A DNA stretch of 64,000 bases from the NCBI RefSeq assembly GCF_001692325.1, contig NZ_LXKN01000018.1, forward strand, positions 310,001 through 374,000. The letters run 5' to 3'. Source of the stretch: Rhizobium sp. AC27/96. GTDB taxonomy: Bacteria > Pseudomonadota > Alphaproteobacteria > Rhizobiales > Rhizobiaceae. The notes beneath the pieces were generated by a model. That model was given only the letters and a program-made list of their open reading frames with translations. It ran no database searches and had not been told where the DNA came from. The translations under genes and the position numbers were made by a program. This document shows positions 53,332 through 61,233 of the stretch, one piece after another. Each line of letters starts with the position of its first letter. The first letter of the stretch is position 1.

Positions 53332-54972
53332 TTAGGCGCTTGCGAGCAGAGCTTGTCCGTGGCCAGATTCGGCCGATATCCGGGCAGCCATGTCGGCCGT
53401 TCTATCAAGAACAGTCATGGCTTGCGCTATGAGATCCGATAGCGCTGCAGCGCCTTCGCAAGCCGCAACAATCAGAGGCGCGCTCAGGCAGATTCTAAGG
53501 GCGCTTGCCGGAACATCACCGAAATCGGCGCAACGAACAGGCTGTCCGATACGAACAGCGGCAAGCTCGCCTTCTTCGATTGCCAGCTGCTTGTAAACGC
53601 TTGCAGTTTCGGCCGCCGTCAAAACGCCGGCGCCATGGGGGTTGCGCAGATAAAACGAGATGATCGAAGGAATCTCGTCCCAGCGGCGGATCGACGATGC
53701 GCCCCAAAGATTGCTTCGATCAAGCGGCCTTGTATCCAGGAGATCGAAAGCGGCATCGCTCTCAAGCCGTGCGGTGACAGCTTCCGCGAAGGCAGTGAGA
53801 ACCGCAATCACCTTTTCCTGGGGGATGGCGAAGAAGCGTTCGAGTTCAAACAAAGCCGCCTTCCAGCGCAGCAGCAGCCCAAAATTGGCACGATGAGTTA
53901 AGGCTTCACGTGCTGCCCAGCCTTCCGGCCATTCCGCCTTGCCGCAGTAATCGGCAAGCGCTGCGGGCACGGCTCGGTGCCTGAAGCGCTCCGATACTGG
54001 TGGCGGGCAAAGGAGTGCGCCGCTGAAAATCGGCCCGGCCAAAAATTTCGAACCCGTCAGGGCCACCATGAAATCGTGCGCGAGATAGGCACGGATTGTT
54101 GCTGCCGACAGCCGGAACTGGCAGGCGTCGATCATGATGTCGAGTATGGCGCCGAAGCGTGCCTTCAGGCGCAGAGCCGTTTCCAGACTTGGAGCCAACA
54201 GGCTCGTTTTGGACACATCAGTCACGACGAGCAGGCATCTGAGGCCGGCGGCGCGGGCAAGCTCGATCAGACCCCGCAGCTCTTCCTCGACTTCGAGATC
54301 GGTGCGTAGCGAGCCGTCCTTGTTGCGCACGGCCACGGTCGCGTTCCGTGTGGCATCGCCCTCTCTCAGCTCTTCGCCTTTCGCGACGGCTTGGTCGCTG
54401 CTGACGCGCGCCATGAAATGCCGCCCGGACGCGGCCATCATCACACCGCTGCCTGTCTCATTGCCCATCAAAGTGATCGTCATCAAAGGCTGATCATCTT
54501 CGCGCGCCAGGAGAGCTGCGGCGAAGAGATGGATGTCCGTGCCCGATGTCGCCAATATGGCATCGACGCGTGACTGGTCAGACGATTGATTAAGGCCGAG
54601 CAGACGCAAGAGATCATGGCGAACCTGTCCGATTTCGCGCTCGTAGATCTCGGTGGCCAAACCGCTTTCCATCTCATGCCGTAACCCGGAATAATAGGTG
54701 CTTACGGCGGAAAACGCCGCCGCGGAAATGGTGGATGCTGTCGACGAGCCGAAGGCGAGATCGCGCGGGCGGGGTGACGGACCATGGCCATACATGTTGA
54801 GGCCCGTGGTTTCGTCGCAATCCAGTCTCTCGTCGCCACCCGAGATCAGGCATCTCAGAAGAGCCGCCTCCCCCGTCTCCAACCGTTGCACCGGTGTGCC
54901 TGCAGCCACATTCCTGTCCTGGGCACGGTGGTCAACGATCTGCGGCATGGAGAAGCAATCCTCTGGCATCAT
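53332..54972 (-). CDS. PLP-dependent aminotransferase-fold protein of unknown role
   Basis: This 546-aa protein has a fold-type I core: STASTISAAAFSAVSTYYSG, LATSGTDIHLFAAALLA, the cofactor Asp in DIMIDACQFRLS and the probable Schiff-base Lys in VALTGSKFLAGPIFSG (near residue 312). The layout recalls class V aminotransferases or group II decarboxylases, but the protein is longer than usual, with a ~70-residue Cys/Arg-rich N-terminus and a ~90-residue C-terminal extension. It is convergent with dctD (nine bases between stops) and has no functional partner nearby. Substrate unknown. Confidence 0.7.
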   Translation of the reverse strand: MMPEDCFSMPQIVDHRAQDRNVAAGTPVQRLETGEAALLRCLISGGDERLDCDETTGLNMYGHGPSPRPRDLAFGSSTASTISAAAFSAVSTYYSGLRHEMESGLATEIYEREIGQVRHDLLRLLGLNQSSDQSRVDAILATSGTDIHLFAAALLAREDDQPLMTITLMGNETGSGVMMAASGRHFMARVSSDQAVAKGEELREGDATRNATVAVRNKDGSLRTDLEVEEELRGLIELARAAGLRCLLVVTDVSKTSLLAPSLETALRLKARFGAILDIMIDACQFRLSAATIRAYLAHDFMVALTGSKFLAGPIFSGALLCPPPVSERFRHRAVPAALADYCGKAEWPEGWAAREALTHRANFGLLLRWKAALFELERFFAIPQEKVIAVLTAFAEAVTARLESDAAFDLLDTRPLDRSNLWGASSIRRWDEIPSIISFYLRNPHGAGVLTAAETASVYKQLAIEEGELAAVRIGQPVRCADFGDVPASALRICLSAPLIVAACEGAAALSDLIAQAMTVLDRTADMAARISAESGHGQALLASA

Positions 54973-55115
54973 GGTTCGGAACGCCTTGCATGAATGCCCA
55001 GCGTTCTATTCGGCCAGCAGAAAGTTGCCAGCAGCCGCACATTAGGCCAAGCAAGATGGAGCGAGGCTGACTTGGCGATCGTGGGCCTAGTCGTTCAACA
55101 ACAGAGGCAACAAAA

Positions 55116-55140
55116 AACTCGCGGCTTTGGGCCGCGAGTT
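55116..55140 (-). terminator. Rho-independent terminator of yghU
   Basis: AACTCGCGGC (55116-55125), loop TTTGG and GCCGCGAGTT (55131-55140) form a perfect 10-bp stem. Read on the minus strand a run of T follows (TTTTTTG counting the outer stem bases). It lies 28 bases beyond the yghU stop. Confidence 0.85.
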
Positions 55141-55168
55141 CATCAGGATCGGGAGCGAAATCCGAACG

Positions 55169-56044
55169 TCAGCTGGCGGGCGCGATCTTGTCCTGCGTCT
55201 TAGTATCGAAATCGCTGGCATCGTGGCGCTCGCGCAATTGCTCGGATGGGTCGCCCGACATGCGGTTGACCATTCGGCCGCGCTTGACGGCCGGCCGTGC
55301 GTAGATCTGCTCGGCCCAGCGCTGAACGTTCTTATAGTCCTGCACCTGCAGGAATTCGGCCGCGCCATACTGCCAGCCCTTGGCGAGACCGCCGTACCAG
55401 GGCCAGATTGCGATATCGGCGATCGTGTATTCGCTGCCGGCAATATATTCGCTCTCAGCCAGACGACGGTCGAGCACGTCGAGTTCGCGCTTCACTTCCA
55501 TGGCAAAGCGATCGATCGCATATTCGATCTTTGTCGGTGCATAGGCGAAGAAATGGCCGAAGCCACCGCCGAGATAGGGCGCGCTGCCCATCTGCCAGAA
55601 CAGCCAGGACAGGCATTCGGCGCGGGCCGGCTGCTCGGTCGGCAGGAAGACGCCGAACTTTTCGGCGAGATAGGTCAGGATCGATCCCGATTCGAACACG
55701 CGGATCGGCGTGGGGCCGCTGCGATCCAGCAAGGCCGGGATCTTGGAGTTGGGATTGACGTCGACAAAGCCGCTGCCGAACTGGTCGCCATCGCCGATCT
55801 TGATCAGCCAGGCATCATACTCGGCGCCGCTATGGCCAAGCGCCAGCAGTTCCTCGAGCATGATGGTGACCTTCACGCCATTCGGCGTGCCCAGCGAATA
55901 AAGCTGCAGCGGGTGGCGTCCCACAGGCAGTTCCTTTTCATGGGTAGGCCCGGCGATCGGCCGGTTGATATTGGCGAACTGGCCGCCATTCGCCTTGTTC
56001 CAGGTCCAGACTTTAGGGGGCGTGTATTCGGCAGAACCGGTCAT
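55169..56044 (-). CDS. yghU: Glutathione-dependent disulfide-bond oxidoreductase YghU
   Basis: This 291-aa GST-superfamily protein starts at MTGSAEY (56044), where GAGAGG lies six bases upstream. The N-terminal Trp-rich arm (YTPPKVWTWNKANGGQFANI), NRPIAGPTHEKELPVGRHPL, the thioredoxin-like domain (~50-130, with NPNSKIPALLDRSG and FESGSILTYLAEKFG) and the helical domain (TIADIAIWPWYGGL) match YghU/YfcG-type enzymes that reduce disulfides with two glutathiones. Single gene with terminator. Confidence 0.93.
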   Translation of the reverse strand: MTGSAEYTPPKVWTWNKANGGQFANINRPIAGPTHEKELPVGRHPLQLYSLGTPNGVKVTIMLEELLALGHSGAEYDAWLIKIGDGDQFGSGFVDVNPNSKIPALLDRSGPTPIRVFESGSILTYLAEKFGVFLPTEQPARAECLSWLFWQMGSAPYLGGGFGHFFAYAPTKIEYAIDRFAMEVKRELDVLDRRLAESEYIAGSEYTIADIAIWPWYGGLAKGWQYGAAEFLQVQDYKNVQRWAEQIYARPAVKRGRMVNRMSGDPSEQLRERHDASDFDTKTQDKIAPAS

Positions 56045-56181
56045 GGGCATCCTCTCATTTTCAGTGAATCAGATTGGGCGTGCTCATCGATGTAGCGCGC
56101 TACGTCAGTCGCACATAGTAGCGGCAGTTCATTTTTGCGAGAGGAGCGCGAGCCGCTTTTTGGATGGTGCCGGATAAAACG
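56045..56181. other. Promoter region of yghU and 3' flank of the hairpin RNA array
   Basis: This 137-base stretch contains no gene. It lies between the yghU start and the terminal U-tract of the hairpin array, so transcription of the array runs toward yghU and should stop at ~56181. Confidence 0.4.
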
Positions 56182-56340
56182 AAAAAAGCCTGCCGCGGGA
56201 GGAGGTGCGGCAGGCTTTCGGCAATAATGAACAGCGCACGGGAGGAGGAGTGGCGCTGTTCGCGCAGACGACCCTTGGGAGGAGGAGTAGGGCGTCTGCA
56301 GAGCGAAGGGATGCGGGAGGAGGTGCATCGCTTCGATGAG
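56182..56340 (-). ncRNA. Tandem anti-SD hairpin sRNA (alpha-r14 / cuckoo-like)
   Basis: Four hairpins stand one after another, each exposing CCTCCTCCC or a close match in its loop on the minus strand. From 5' to 3' of that transcript the stems are: CGAAGGGATGC/GCATCGCTTCG (56304-56335, one mismatch); GCAGACG/CGTCTGC with CCCT/AGGG (56264-56299); AACAGCGC/GCGCTGTT (56230-56260); and GCCTGCCGC/GCGGCAGGC (56188-56215). The last is followed on the minus strand by TTTTTTCGTTTT, an intrinsic terminator. Family knowledge: alpha-r14 (NfeR1-type) and cuckoo/CcsR RNAs of alphaproteobacteria carry such anti-Shine-Dalgarno loops and often sit beside a DUF1127 gene, as here. Exact 5' end not determined. 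Confidence 0.85.
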
Positions 56341-56479
56341 TAGAAAATACCAGTCTTTTGCTCAGTTCATAGGCATTTCTTTGCAGGGCAGTTATGCGCT
56401 ATGCGAAAAGCTTAAGGCTGGGGCCGTGCATTTTTTCGGCAACCGGAGCAGCGGCGGCTGCCTTGCGGACAAAACAAAA
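56341..56479. other. Spacer between the sRNA array and the DUF1127 terminator
   Basis: These ~140 bases are free of genes. If the array has its own promoter it must lie here on the minus strand; otherwise the array is made by read-through from the DUF1127 gene. A TATTTT box (minus strand, near 56343-56350) is a weak -10 candidate. Confidence 0.35.
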
Positions 56480-56505
56480 GCGCCTGCTCGGGAGGAAGCA
56501 GGCGC
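56480..56505 (-). terminator. DUF1127 gene terminator with anti-SD loop
   Basis: GCGCCTGCT (56480-56488) and AGCAGGCGC (56497-56505) form a 9-bp stem whose loop on the minus strand reads TCCTCCCG. It is followed on that strand by TTTTGTTTTG, a T-rich intrinsic terminator. It lies 35 bases after the DUF1127 stop and has the same loop motif as the four hairpins further on, so it is a fifth member of the array. Confidence 0.85.
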
Positions 56506-56540
56506 CAGGAAATACGGCTCTAAATTCAGTCGTCGGGCTA

Positions 56541-56687
56541 TTAGCCAGCGATGGCTGCGCGGGCGACATTGCGGATTTCGCCGCGATCGATACCGAGGTC
56601 ATGCAGTTCGCGCGTGGACACGCGACCCAGTTCGGCAACCGTCTGACGGTACTTGCGCCAGTTATTGAAAGAGCGTGCTACGTTCAT
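56541..56687 (-). CDS. DUF1127 domain protein, 48 aa
   Basis: The start at 56687 is preceded by AAGGGGATC. The whole protein is essentially the DUF1127 motif: MNVARSFNNWRKYRQTVAEL, then GRVSTRELHDLGIDRGE and an Ala-rich end. It is the short type that in Rhodobacter (CcaF1) is encoded with CcsR RNAs and affects RNA decay; the same pairing with anti-SD hairpins is seen here. CTATATAT at 56758-56765 (minus strand) is a plausible -10 box. Shorter than the other DUF1127 protein of this window (75 aa). Confidence 0.9.
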   Translation of the reverse strand: MNVARSFNNWRKYRQTVAELGRVSTRELHDLGIDRGEIRNVARAAIAG

Positions 56688-56929
56688 GATGATCCCCTTT
56701 CCTTGGGTATTCGAAGCTGAGCTGCCGTGCTTGGCGCTTCGTTCGCTCCGATGAGGAATATATAGTGCAAACTCCTTTCTTTTTGCAGCGCGAAGGTGGC
56801 ACTGCACCCATGCAACTGATGCATGGATTGCCGGAGGATTTGGGTGCGGGATCGAGCCGCCGCCTGCCCTGCTTTGCGATTTGCTGATGACAGAGCCGCC
56901 TTTGTCTGCGAAAACAGCCGGATTGAGAG
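56688..56929. other. Divergent promoter region of DUF1127 and thi genes
   Basis: These 240 bases are non-coding between the DUF1127 start and the TPP riboswitch. They contain the DUF1127 -10 candidate at 56758-56765 and, on the right, the unresolved promoter of the thi operon. A frame on the minus strand runs through but has no recognisable family. Confidence 0.4.
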
Positions 56930-57003
56930 ACAGGGGCGTCCGCTGTTCGGCGGGCTGAGAAGCACCCTTTGAACCTGAACCAGATCATGCTGGCGGAGGG
57001 AGT
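56930..57003 (+). ncRNA. TPP riboswitch (THI element)
   Basis: The conserved THI-box parts are visible in order: CAGGGGCGTCCGC (56931 on), GGGCTGAGAAGCACCC (56952 on), GAACCTGAACCAGATC (56971 on) and GCTGGCGGAGGGA ending at 57001. It lies ~60 bases before thiM, so thiamine pyrophosphate should repress the thiMED operon, probably at translation since the thiM ribosome site lies in the expression platform and no T-tract terminator is seen. Confidence 0.93.
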
Positions 57004-57064
57004 CGCTCGGGGCCTTGCAGTTTCCCATGCCGCCCCTCGCGTCTCGCCCGCCTGAAAGGGCGAT

Positions 57065-57868
57065 ATGCAAGACGACACCAATCCCGCCACTCTGCTCGGC
57101 GCCATGCGGGCGAATCCGCCGCTGGTGCAATGCATCACCAATTTCGTGGCCATGAACATCGCCGCAAACGTGATGCTCGCGGCCGGCGCATCGCCCGCCA
57201 TGGTTCACGCAGAGGAAGAGGCGGCCGAATTCGCCGCCATTTCCGGAGCCCTGACCATCAACATCGGCACCTTGTCGGCGGGATGGCTCGCCGGCATGCT
57301 TTCAGCGGCGCAATCGGCGAAAAAGGCCGGCAAGCCATGGGTGCTCGATCCGGTCGCGCACTACGCAACCGCGTTCCGGCGCCAGGCGGTGGCGCAATTG
57401 CTGGAGCTGCAGCCGACGATCATCCGCGGCAATGCCTCGGAAATTATCGCACTTGCCGGCGGCGCCAGCCGCGGCCAGGGCGTCGATAGCCGCGATCCCG
57501 TAGAACTGGCCGAGGATGCGGCAAGACAACTCGCTCAAACGCACGGCTGCGTCGTTGCCGTGACCGGCGTTACCGATTTGGTCACTGACGGACAGAAGAC
57601 GCGGCGCATAGAAGGCGGATCGGCACTCATGCCACAGGTCACCGCACTCGGCTGCTCGCTGACCTGCCTTGTCGGGGCTTTCGCGGCGACCACGCCCGAC
57701 AATGCTTTCGACGCAACGGTGGCGGCGCTTGCTGTCTTTGCGGTTGCCGGAGAGCAGGCAGGAGCGGCGGCCGATGGCCCCGGCTCCTTCTCCTGGCGCT
57801 TCCTCGATGCGCTGACCGCCCTCGATGCGGAAACGCTTTCCGCCAAAGCCAGGATTTTGACGGCATGA
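57065..57868 (+). CDS. thiM: Hydroxyethylthiazole kinase ThiM
   Basis: This 267-aa ribokinase-like enzyme phosphorylates 4-methyl-5-hydroxyethylthiazole for thiamine salvage. It has NPPLVQCITNFVAMNIAANV, the Gly-rich ALTINIGTLSAGW, KPWVLDPVA and the active-site region VTALGCSLTCLVGAF with a Cys at the expected place. AAAGGGCGAT precedes the ATG at 57065. First gene of the TPP-controlled operon, overlapping thiE by four bases. Confidence 0.95.
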   Translation: MQDDTNPATLLGAMRANPPLVQCITNFVAMNIAANVMLAAGASPAMVHAEEEAAEFAAISGALTINIGTLSAGWLAGMLSAAQSAKKAGKPWVLDPVAHYATAFRRQAVAQLLELQPTIIRGNASEIIALAGGASRGQGVDSRDPVELAEDAARQLAQTHGCVVAVTGVTDLVTDGQKTRRIEGGSALMPQVTALGCSLTCLVGAFAATTPDNAFDATVAALAVFAVAGEQAGAAADGPGSFSWRFLDALTALDAETLSAKARILTA

Positions 57869-58500
57869 AGACCTTCGATCTCTCACTCTACCTCGTTCTC
57901 GACCCCGTACTCTGCGCCGATATCGGCATGGTCGAAACTGCGCGTGCCGCAGTCGCCGGCGGCGCGACCATCGTGCAATTGCGCGACAAGCATGCGTCGA
58001 CCGCAGCCATGATCGAGACCGGCCTTGCCCTCAAGCAAGCGCTGGCCGGCAGCAATGCCCTTCTTATCGTCAACGACGATGTCGAGGCTGCCATCGCCAT
58101 CCGTGCCGATGGCCTGCATATCGGCCAGGAAGATCTGGATGCCGGCGAGGCCCGCCGCCGGGTCGGGCCGGAGATGATTCTCGGCCTCTCGGTGGAGACG
58201 GAAGCTCTCGCCGCGGCCATTGATGCCAATGTCGTCGACTACGTCGGTGTCGGCCCTGTCTTTGCGACACCGACCAAACCCGACCATAAGCACCCAATCG
58301 GCTTTGACGGCCTGGCCCGCATCATCAAACTCTGCCCGGTTCCGACAGTCGCCATCGGCGGCCTGAAGGCTGAACATGCTGCCGATGCCCTCGCTGCCGG
58401 TGCCGATGGATTGGCTGTCGTCTCGGCAATCTGCGGCAAGCCCGACCCCGAGACTGCAACAGTCCTTATTGCTCAAGCCATCAAGGAGGCGCGCAAATGA
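57865..58500 (+). CDS. thiE: Thiamine-phosphate synthase ThiE
   Basis: This 211-aa TIM-barrel enzyme joins HMP-PP and thiazole phosphate to thiamine phosphate. It has LYLVLDPVLC at the N-terminus, ATIVQLRDKHAS, LLIVNDDVEAAIAIRADGLH, the GQEDLDAGEAR loop, YVGVGPVFATPTKPDH and VPTVAIGGLKAEHA. Coupled to thiM and thiD by ATGA overlaps. Confidence 0.95.
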   Translation: MKTFDLSLYLVLDPVLCADIGMVETARAAVAGGATIVQLRDKHASTAAMIETGLALKQALAGSNALLIVNDDVEAAIAIRADGLHIGQEDLDAGEARRRVGPEMILGLSVETEALAAAIDANVVDYVGVGPVFATPTKPDHKHPIGFDGLARIIKLCPVPTVAIGGLKAEHAADALAAGADGLAVVSAICGKPDPETATVLIAQAIKEARK

Positions 58501-59318
58501 TCCGCAATGTCCTCTCCATCGCCGGCTCCGACCCCTCCGGCGGCGCGGGTATTCAGGCCGATCTGAAGGCCTTCTCGGCACGCGGCGTCTACGGCATGGC
58601 CGTTCTCACGGCATTGACGGCCCAGAACACTCAAGGCGTTACCGGCGTCCATCCCGTACCGCCGCAATTCGTTGCCGATCAGATCGCCGCGATCTTCGCC
58701 GACATACGCGTCGATGCTGTCAAGATCGGCATGATCGCCAATGCGGCGATCGCGGAGGCCGTTGCCGATAGTCTGGCGCGGCATCGCGACGTTCCTATCG
58801 TCCTCGACCCGGTGATGATCGCCAAGGGCGGTGCGGCCCTTCTTGCTGCAGACGCCGTCGATGTGCTGACCCGTCGGCTGTTGCCGCTGGCAACGGTGCT
58901 GACGCCGAACCTGCCGGAAGCGGCGGCCTTGTTGCATGAAACCGAGGCAAAGAGCCGCGAAGACATGGCGCGTCAGGCCCTTGCCCTGGCCAAGCTCGGC
59001 CCCGCTGCCGTTCTGGTGAAAGGCGGCCACCTCGAAGGTCGTGAGAGCCCAGACGTGCTGGCCAGCGCCGGAGCCCTCACCTGGTTCGAGGCCGATCGCT
59101 TGCCGACAAAGAACACGCATGGAACCGGCTGCACGCTTTCCAGCGCCATTGCCGCCGAAATCGCCAAAGGGCGGCCGCTGCCACAGGCCGTTGCTTCCGC
59201 CAAAGACTATCTCGCAAACGCAGTGGCCGCCGCCGGCCAGCTTTCGGTCGGCAGCGGCCACGGACCCGTGCAGCATTTCCATGCGCTATGGGCAAACAAT
59301 GAAGGAGTTGAAAAATGA
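58497..59318 (+). CDS. thiD: Hydroxymethylpyrimidine/phosphomethylpyrimidine kinase ThiD
   Basis: This 273-aa ribokinase-family enzyme phosphorylates HMP twice. Start MIRNVLSIAGSDPSGGAGIQ; further motifs VKIGMIANAAIAEAV, PIVLDPVMIAKGG and the catalytic KNTHGTGCTLSSAIAAEIA. Overlaps thiE (upstream) and the SDR gene (downstream) by four bases each. Confidence 0.95.
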   Translation: MIRNVLSIAGSDPSGGAGIQADLKAFSARGVYGMAVLTALTAQNTQGVTGVHPVPPQFVADQIAAIFADIRVDAVKIGMIANAAIAEAVADSLARHRDVPIVLDPVMIAKGGAALLAADAVDVLTRRLLPLATVLTPNLPEAAALLHETEAKSREDMARQALALAKLGPAAVLVKGGHLEGRESPDVLASAGALTWFEADRLPTKNTHGTGCTLSSAIAAEIAKGRPLPQAVASAKDYLANAVAAAGQLSVGSGHGPVQHFHALWANNEGVEK

Positions 59319-60079
59319 GCCTGCCAATCAAGGACCAAGTCGTCATCGTCTCCGGCGCCGGGCGCGGTCTGGGCGCCGCCATCGCTGCAGCCTTTGCCCG
59401 CGAAGGCGCGAAAGTCGCGATCAACTACCGTGCAAGCCGCCAGCAAGCGGAAGCACTGGCCGCAGAGCTGGGCGATCGCGCGAGGGCATTCCAGGCCGAT
59501 ATGCGCAGCCTCGCCGAAACGGAGCGGCTTGTTGCTGACGTAACGGCCCATTTCGGCGCACCGACGACCGTCGTTCACAATGCACTGGCAGACTTCAGCT
59601 TCAATGGTGACGCACGCTCGAAACTGGACGCCTTGAGCTGGGCCGAGATGGCGAAGCAGCTTGAGACGGCTCTCCAGGGCGCGCTCAACCTCATTCAGGC
59701 GGCGCGGCCGGGCATGGCGGCAGCGGGATTTGGCCGCGTCGTCACGATCGGCACCAACCTCTTCCAGAATCCGGTCGTGCCCTATCACGACTATACGGCG
59801 GCCAAGGCAGCGCTCTTGTCACTGACCCGTACGGCTGCCGCGGAACTCGGGCCGCTCGGAATTACCGTCAACATGGTTTCCGGCGGTCTGCTCCGGACCA
59901 CAGATGCCAGCAGCGCCACACCTGAGGCCGTCTTCGACATCATCGCAGCCAATACGCCACTGCGTCGCGTCACCACGCCGGAAGAAGCGGCCGACGCAAT
60001 TCTCTTCTTCGCAAGCCCTTGGGCACGCGCGGTGACCGGGCAGAACCTGATCGTCGATGGCGGATTGGTGTTTGGCTGA
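59315..60079 (+). CDS. SDR family oxidoreductase (3-oxoacyl-ACP reductase-like)
   Basis: This 254-aa short-chain dehydrogenase has the Rossmann motif VSGAGRGLGAAIAAAF (residues ~12-27), the NNAG-type segment VVHNALADFSF, a catalytic Ser region VTIGTNLFQ and Y-x3-K in YHDYTAAKAALLSL, ending NLIVDGGLVFG. The usual NNAG is altered (HNAL) and the Ser of the triad is not at the normal place (GTN), so substrate range is uncertain. It is the last gene of the thi operon, an unexpected partner that may act on a thiamine-related alcohol or ketone. Confidence 0.85.
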   Translation: MSLPIKDQVVIVSGAGRGLGAAIAAAFAREGAKVAINYRASRQQAEALAAELGDRARAFQADMRSLAETERLVADVTAHFGAPTTVVHNALADFSFNGDARSKLDALSWAEMAKQLETALQGALNLIQAARPGMAAAGFGRVVTIGTNLFQNPVVPYHDYTAAKAALLSLTRTAAAELGPLGITVNMVSGGLLRTTDASSATPEAVFDIIAANTPLRRVTTPEEAADAILFFASPWARAVTGQNLIVDGGLVFG

Positions 60080-60132
60080 TCGCAATAGGAGGCGATGACC
60101 CATGGTCGCCGCCTCCATCTCTGGATGGACGA

Positions 60133-61005
60133 TCAGGCCCAGCCCATGGTCAGCACGCCGAAGAGGATGACGACACCCAGTACGACGCGGTAGATCACGA
60201 AAGGCCAGGTGGAGAAGCGCTCCAAGAAGCGCATCAGGCCCCAGATGGTCACGAAGGACGATATGCTGCCGACAATGAGGCCGACGAGCAGAACAGACCA
60301 TGCTTCCATCGGAATATGGGCCTTGTAGAGCTCGAACAGCTCCTTCAAGCCGGCAAGCGCGATAGCCGGAAGCCCGAGCAGGAATGAGAACCGAGCGGCC
60401 TCATCGCGTTGCAGGCCAAGGAAAAGCGCGCCGGTCAAAGTCGAGCCCGAGCGCGATACGCCCGGTATAAGCGCGCCGACCTGGGTGATGCCGACAAACA
60501 GGGCATCAACCAGGGTCATCTCTTCGATGTTCTTTCTGTGGCGGCTGTAAAGTTCCGCGACGGCCAGAAGAATGCCCATCACAAGGCAGGCAATGCCGAT
60601 GACCCACAGGCTGCGAAACGACGTGCCGCAGGCATTCAGCGAAGACGACAGCAGCAGGCCCGCGATCACGATCGGGATCGTGGCGATGATAATGGCAACC
60701 GCAAGCCTTATTGCGGGTGAACGCCAATTCCTGCTTCTTACGGCGTCGAGCGACCCGAAGGTGACAAAGCGGACGTCGCTCCAGAAATAAGAGACAATCG
60801 CCGCCAGCGCGGCGAGCTGCATAGTCGCCGAAAACGCCGAACCAGGATCCTGCCAGCCGAGCAAAGCCGGCACCAGGCGCATATGGGCGGTGGAGGAAAC
60901 CGGCAGGAGCTCCGTCAATCCCTGCACGACACCCAGAAAAGCAATTTTGGCATAGCCCAGGGCGACAAAGCCCGTGTCTACGCCCTGTGTACAAACATCA
61001 GCCAC
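60133..61005 (-). CDS. uppP: Undecaprenyl-diphosphatase UppP (BacA)
   Basis: This 290-aa integral membrane phosphatase recycles undecaprenyl diphosphate for peptidoglycan and surface polysaccharides. It starts at a GTG at 61005 with GAGGA ten bases upstream. The catalytic motifs are LGVVQGLTELLPVSSTAHMR (near residue 28) and PGVSRSGSTLTGALFLGL (near residue 165). About eight membrane spans. Single gene, convergent with the SDR gene. Confidence 0.94.
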   Translation of the reverse strand: MADVCTQGVDTGFVALGYAKIAFLGVVQGLTELLPVSSTAHMRLVPALLGWQDPGSAFSATMQLAALAAIVSYFWSDVRFVTFGSLDAVRSRNWRSPAIRLAVAIIIATIPIVIAGLLLSSSLNACGTSFRSLWVIGIACLVMGILLAVAELYSRHRKNIEEMTLVDALFVGITQVGALIPGVSRSGSTLTGALFLGLQRDEAARFSFLLGLPAIALAGLKELFELYKAHIPMEAWSVLLVGLIVGSISSFVTIWGLMRFLERFSTWPFVIYRVVLGVVILFGVLTMGWA

Positions 61006-61233
61006 GTTTCGATATCCTCAGTTCTTAAGTGGGGGCTTAGCGCCGGAATGGCGCGATGAACCTTGCTGCGAAACAATTTTTGGCACGTTAGCGGCCGCGC
61101 ATGTCGAATGCGTTACCGATCCCGCATCAAGAATCGAGGCGGAGGATAGGTGGAGAGGCTGAACTCTATCTGAAATTACCGGCTTTATTTTTGTGAGCCA
61201 ATGAAATCCCTGGCTCAAGAGTCATTATGAAGG

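Noticed and set aside
56197..56324. GGGAGGAGG repeats read on the plus strand as tandem ribosome sites or a minisatellite
   Set aside because: Each copy is flanked by its own perfect inverted arms and the T-tract terminators are on the minus strand, so a minus-strand hairpin RNA explains them better.
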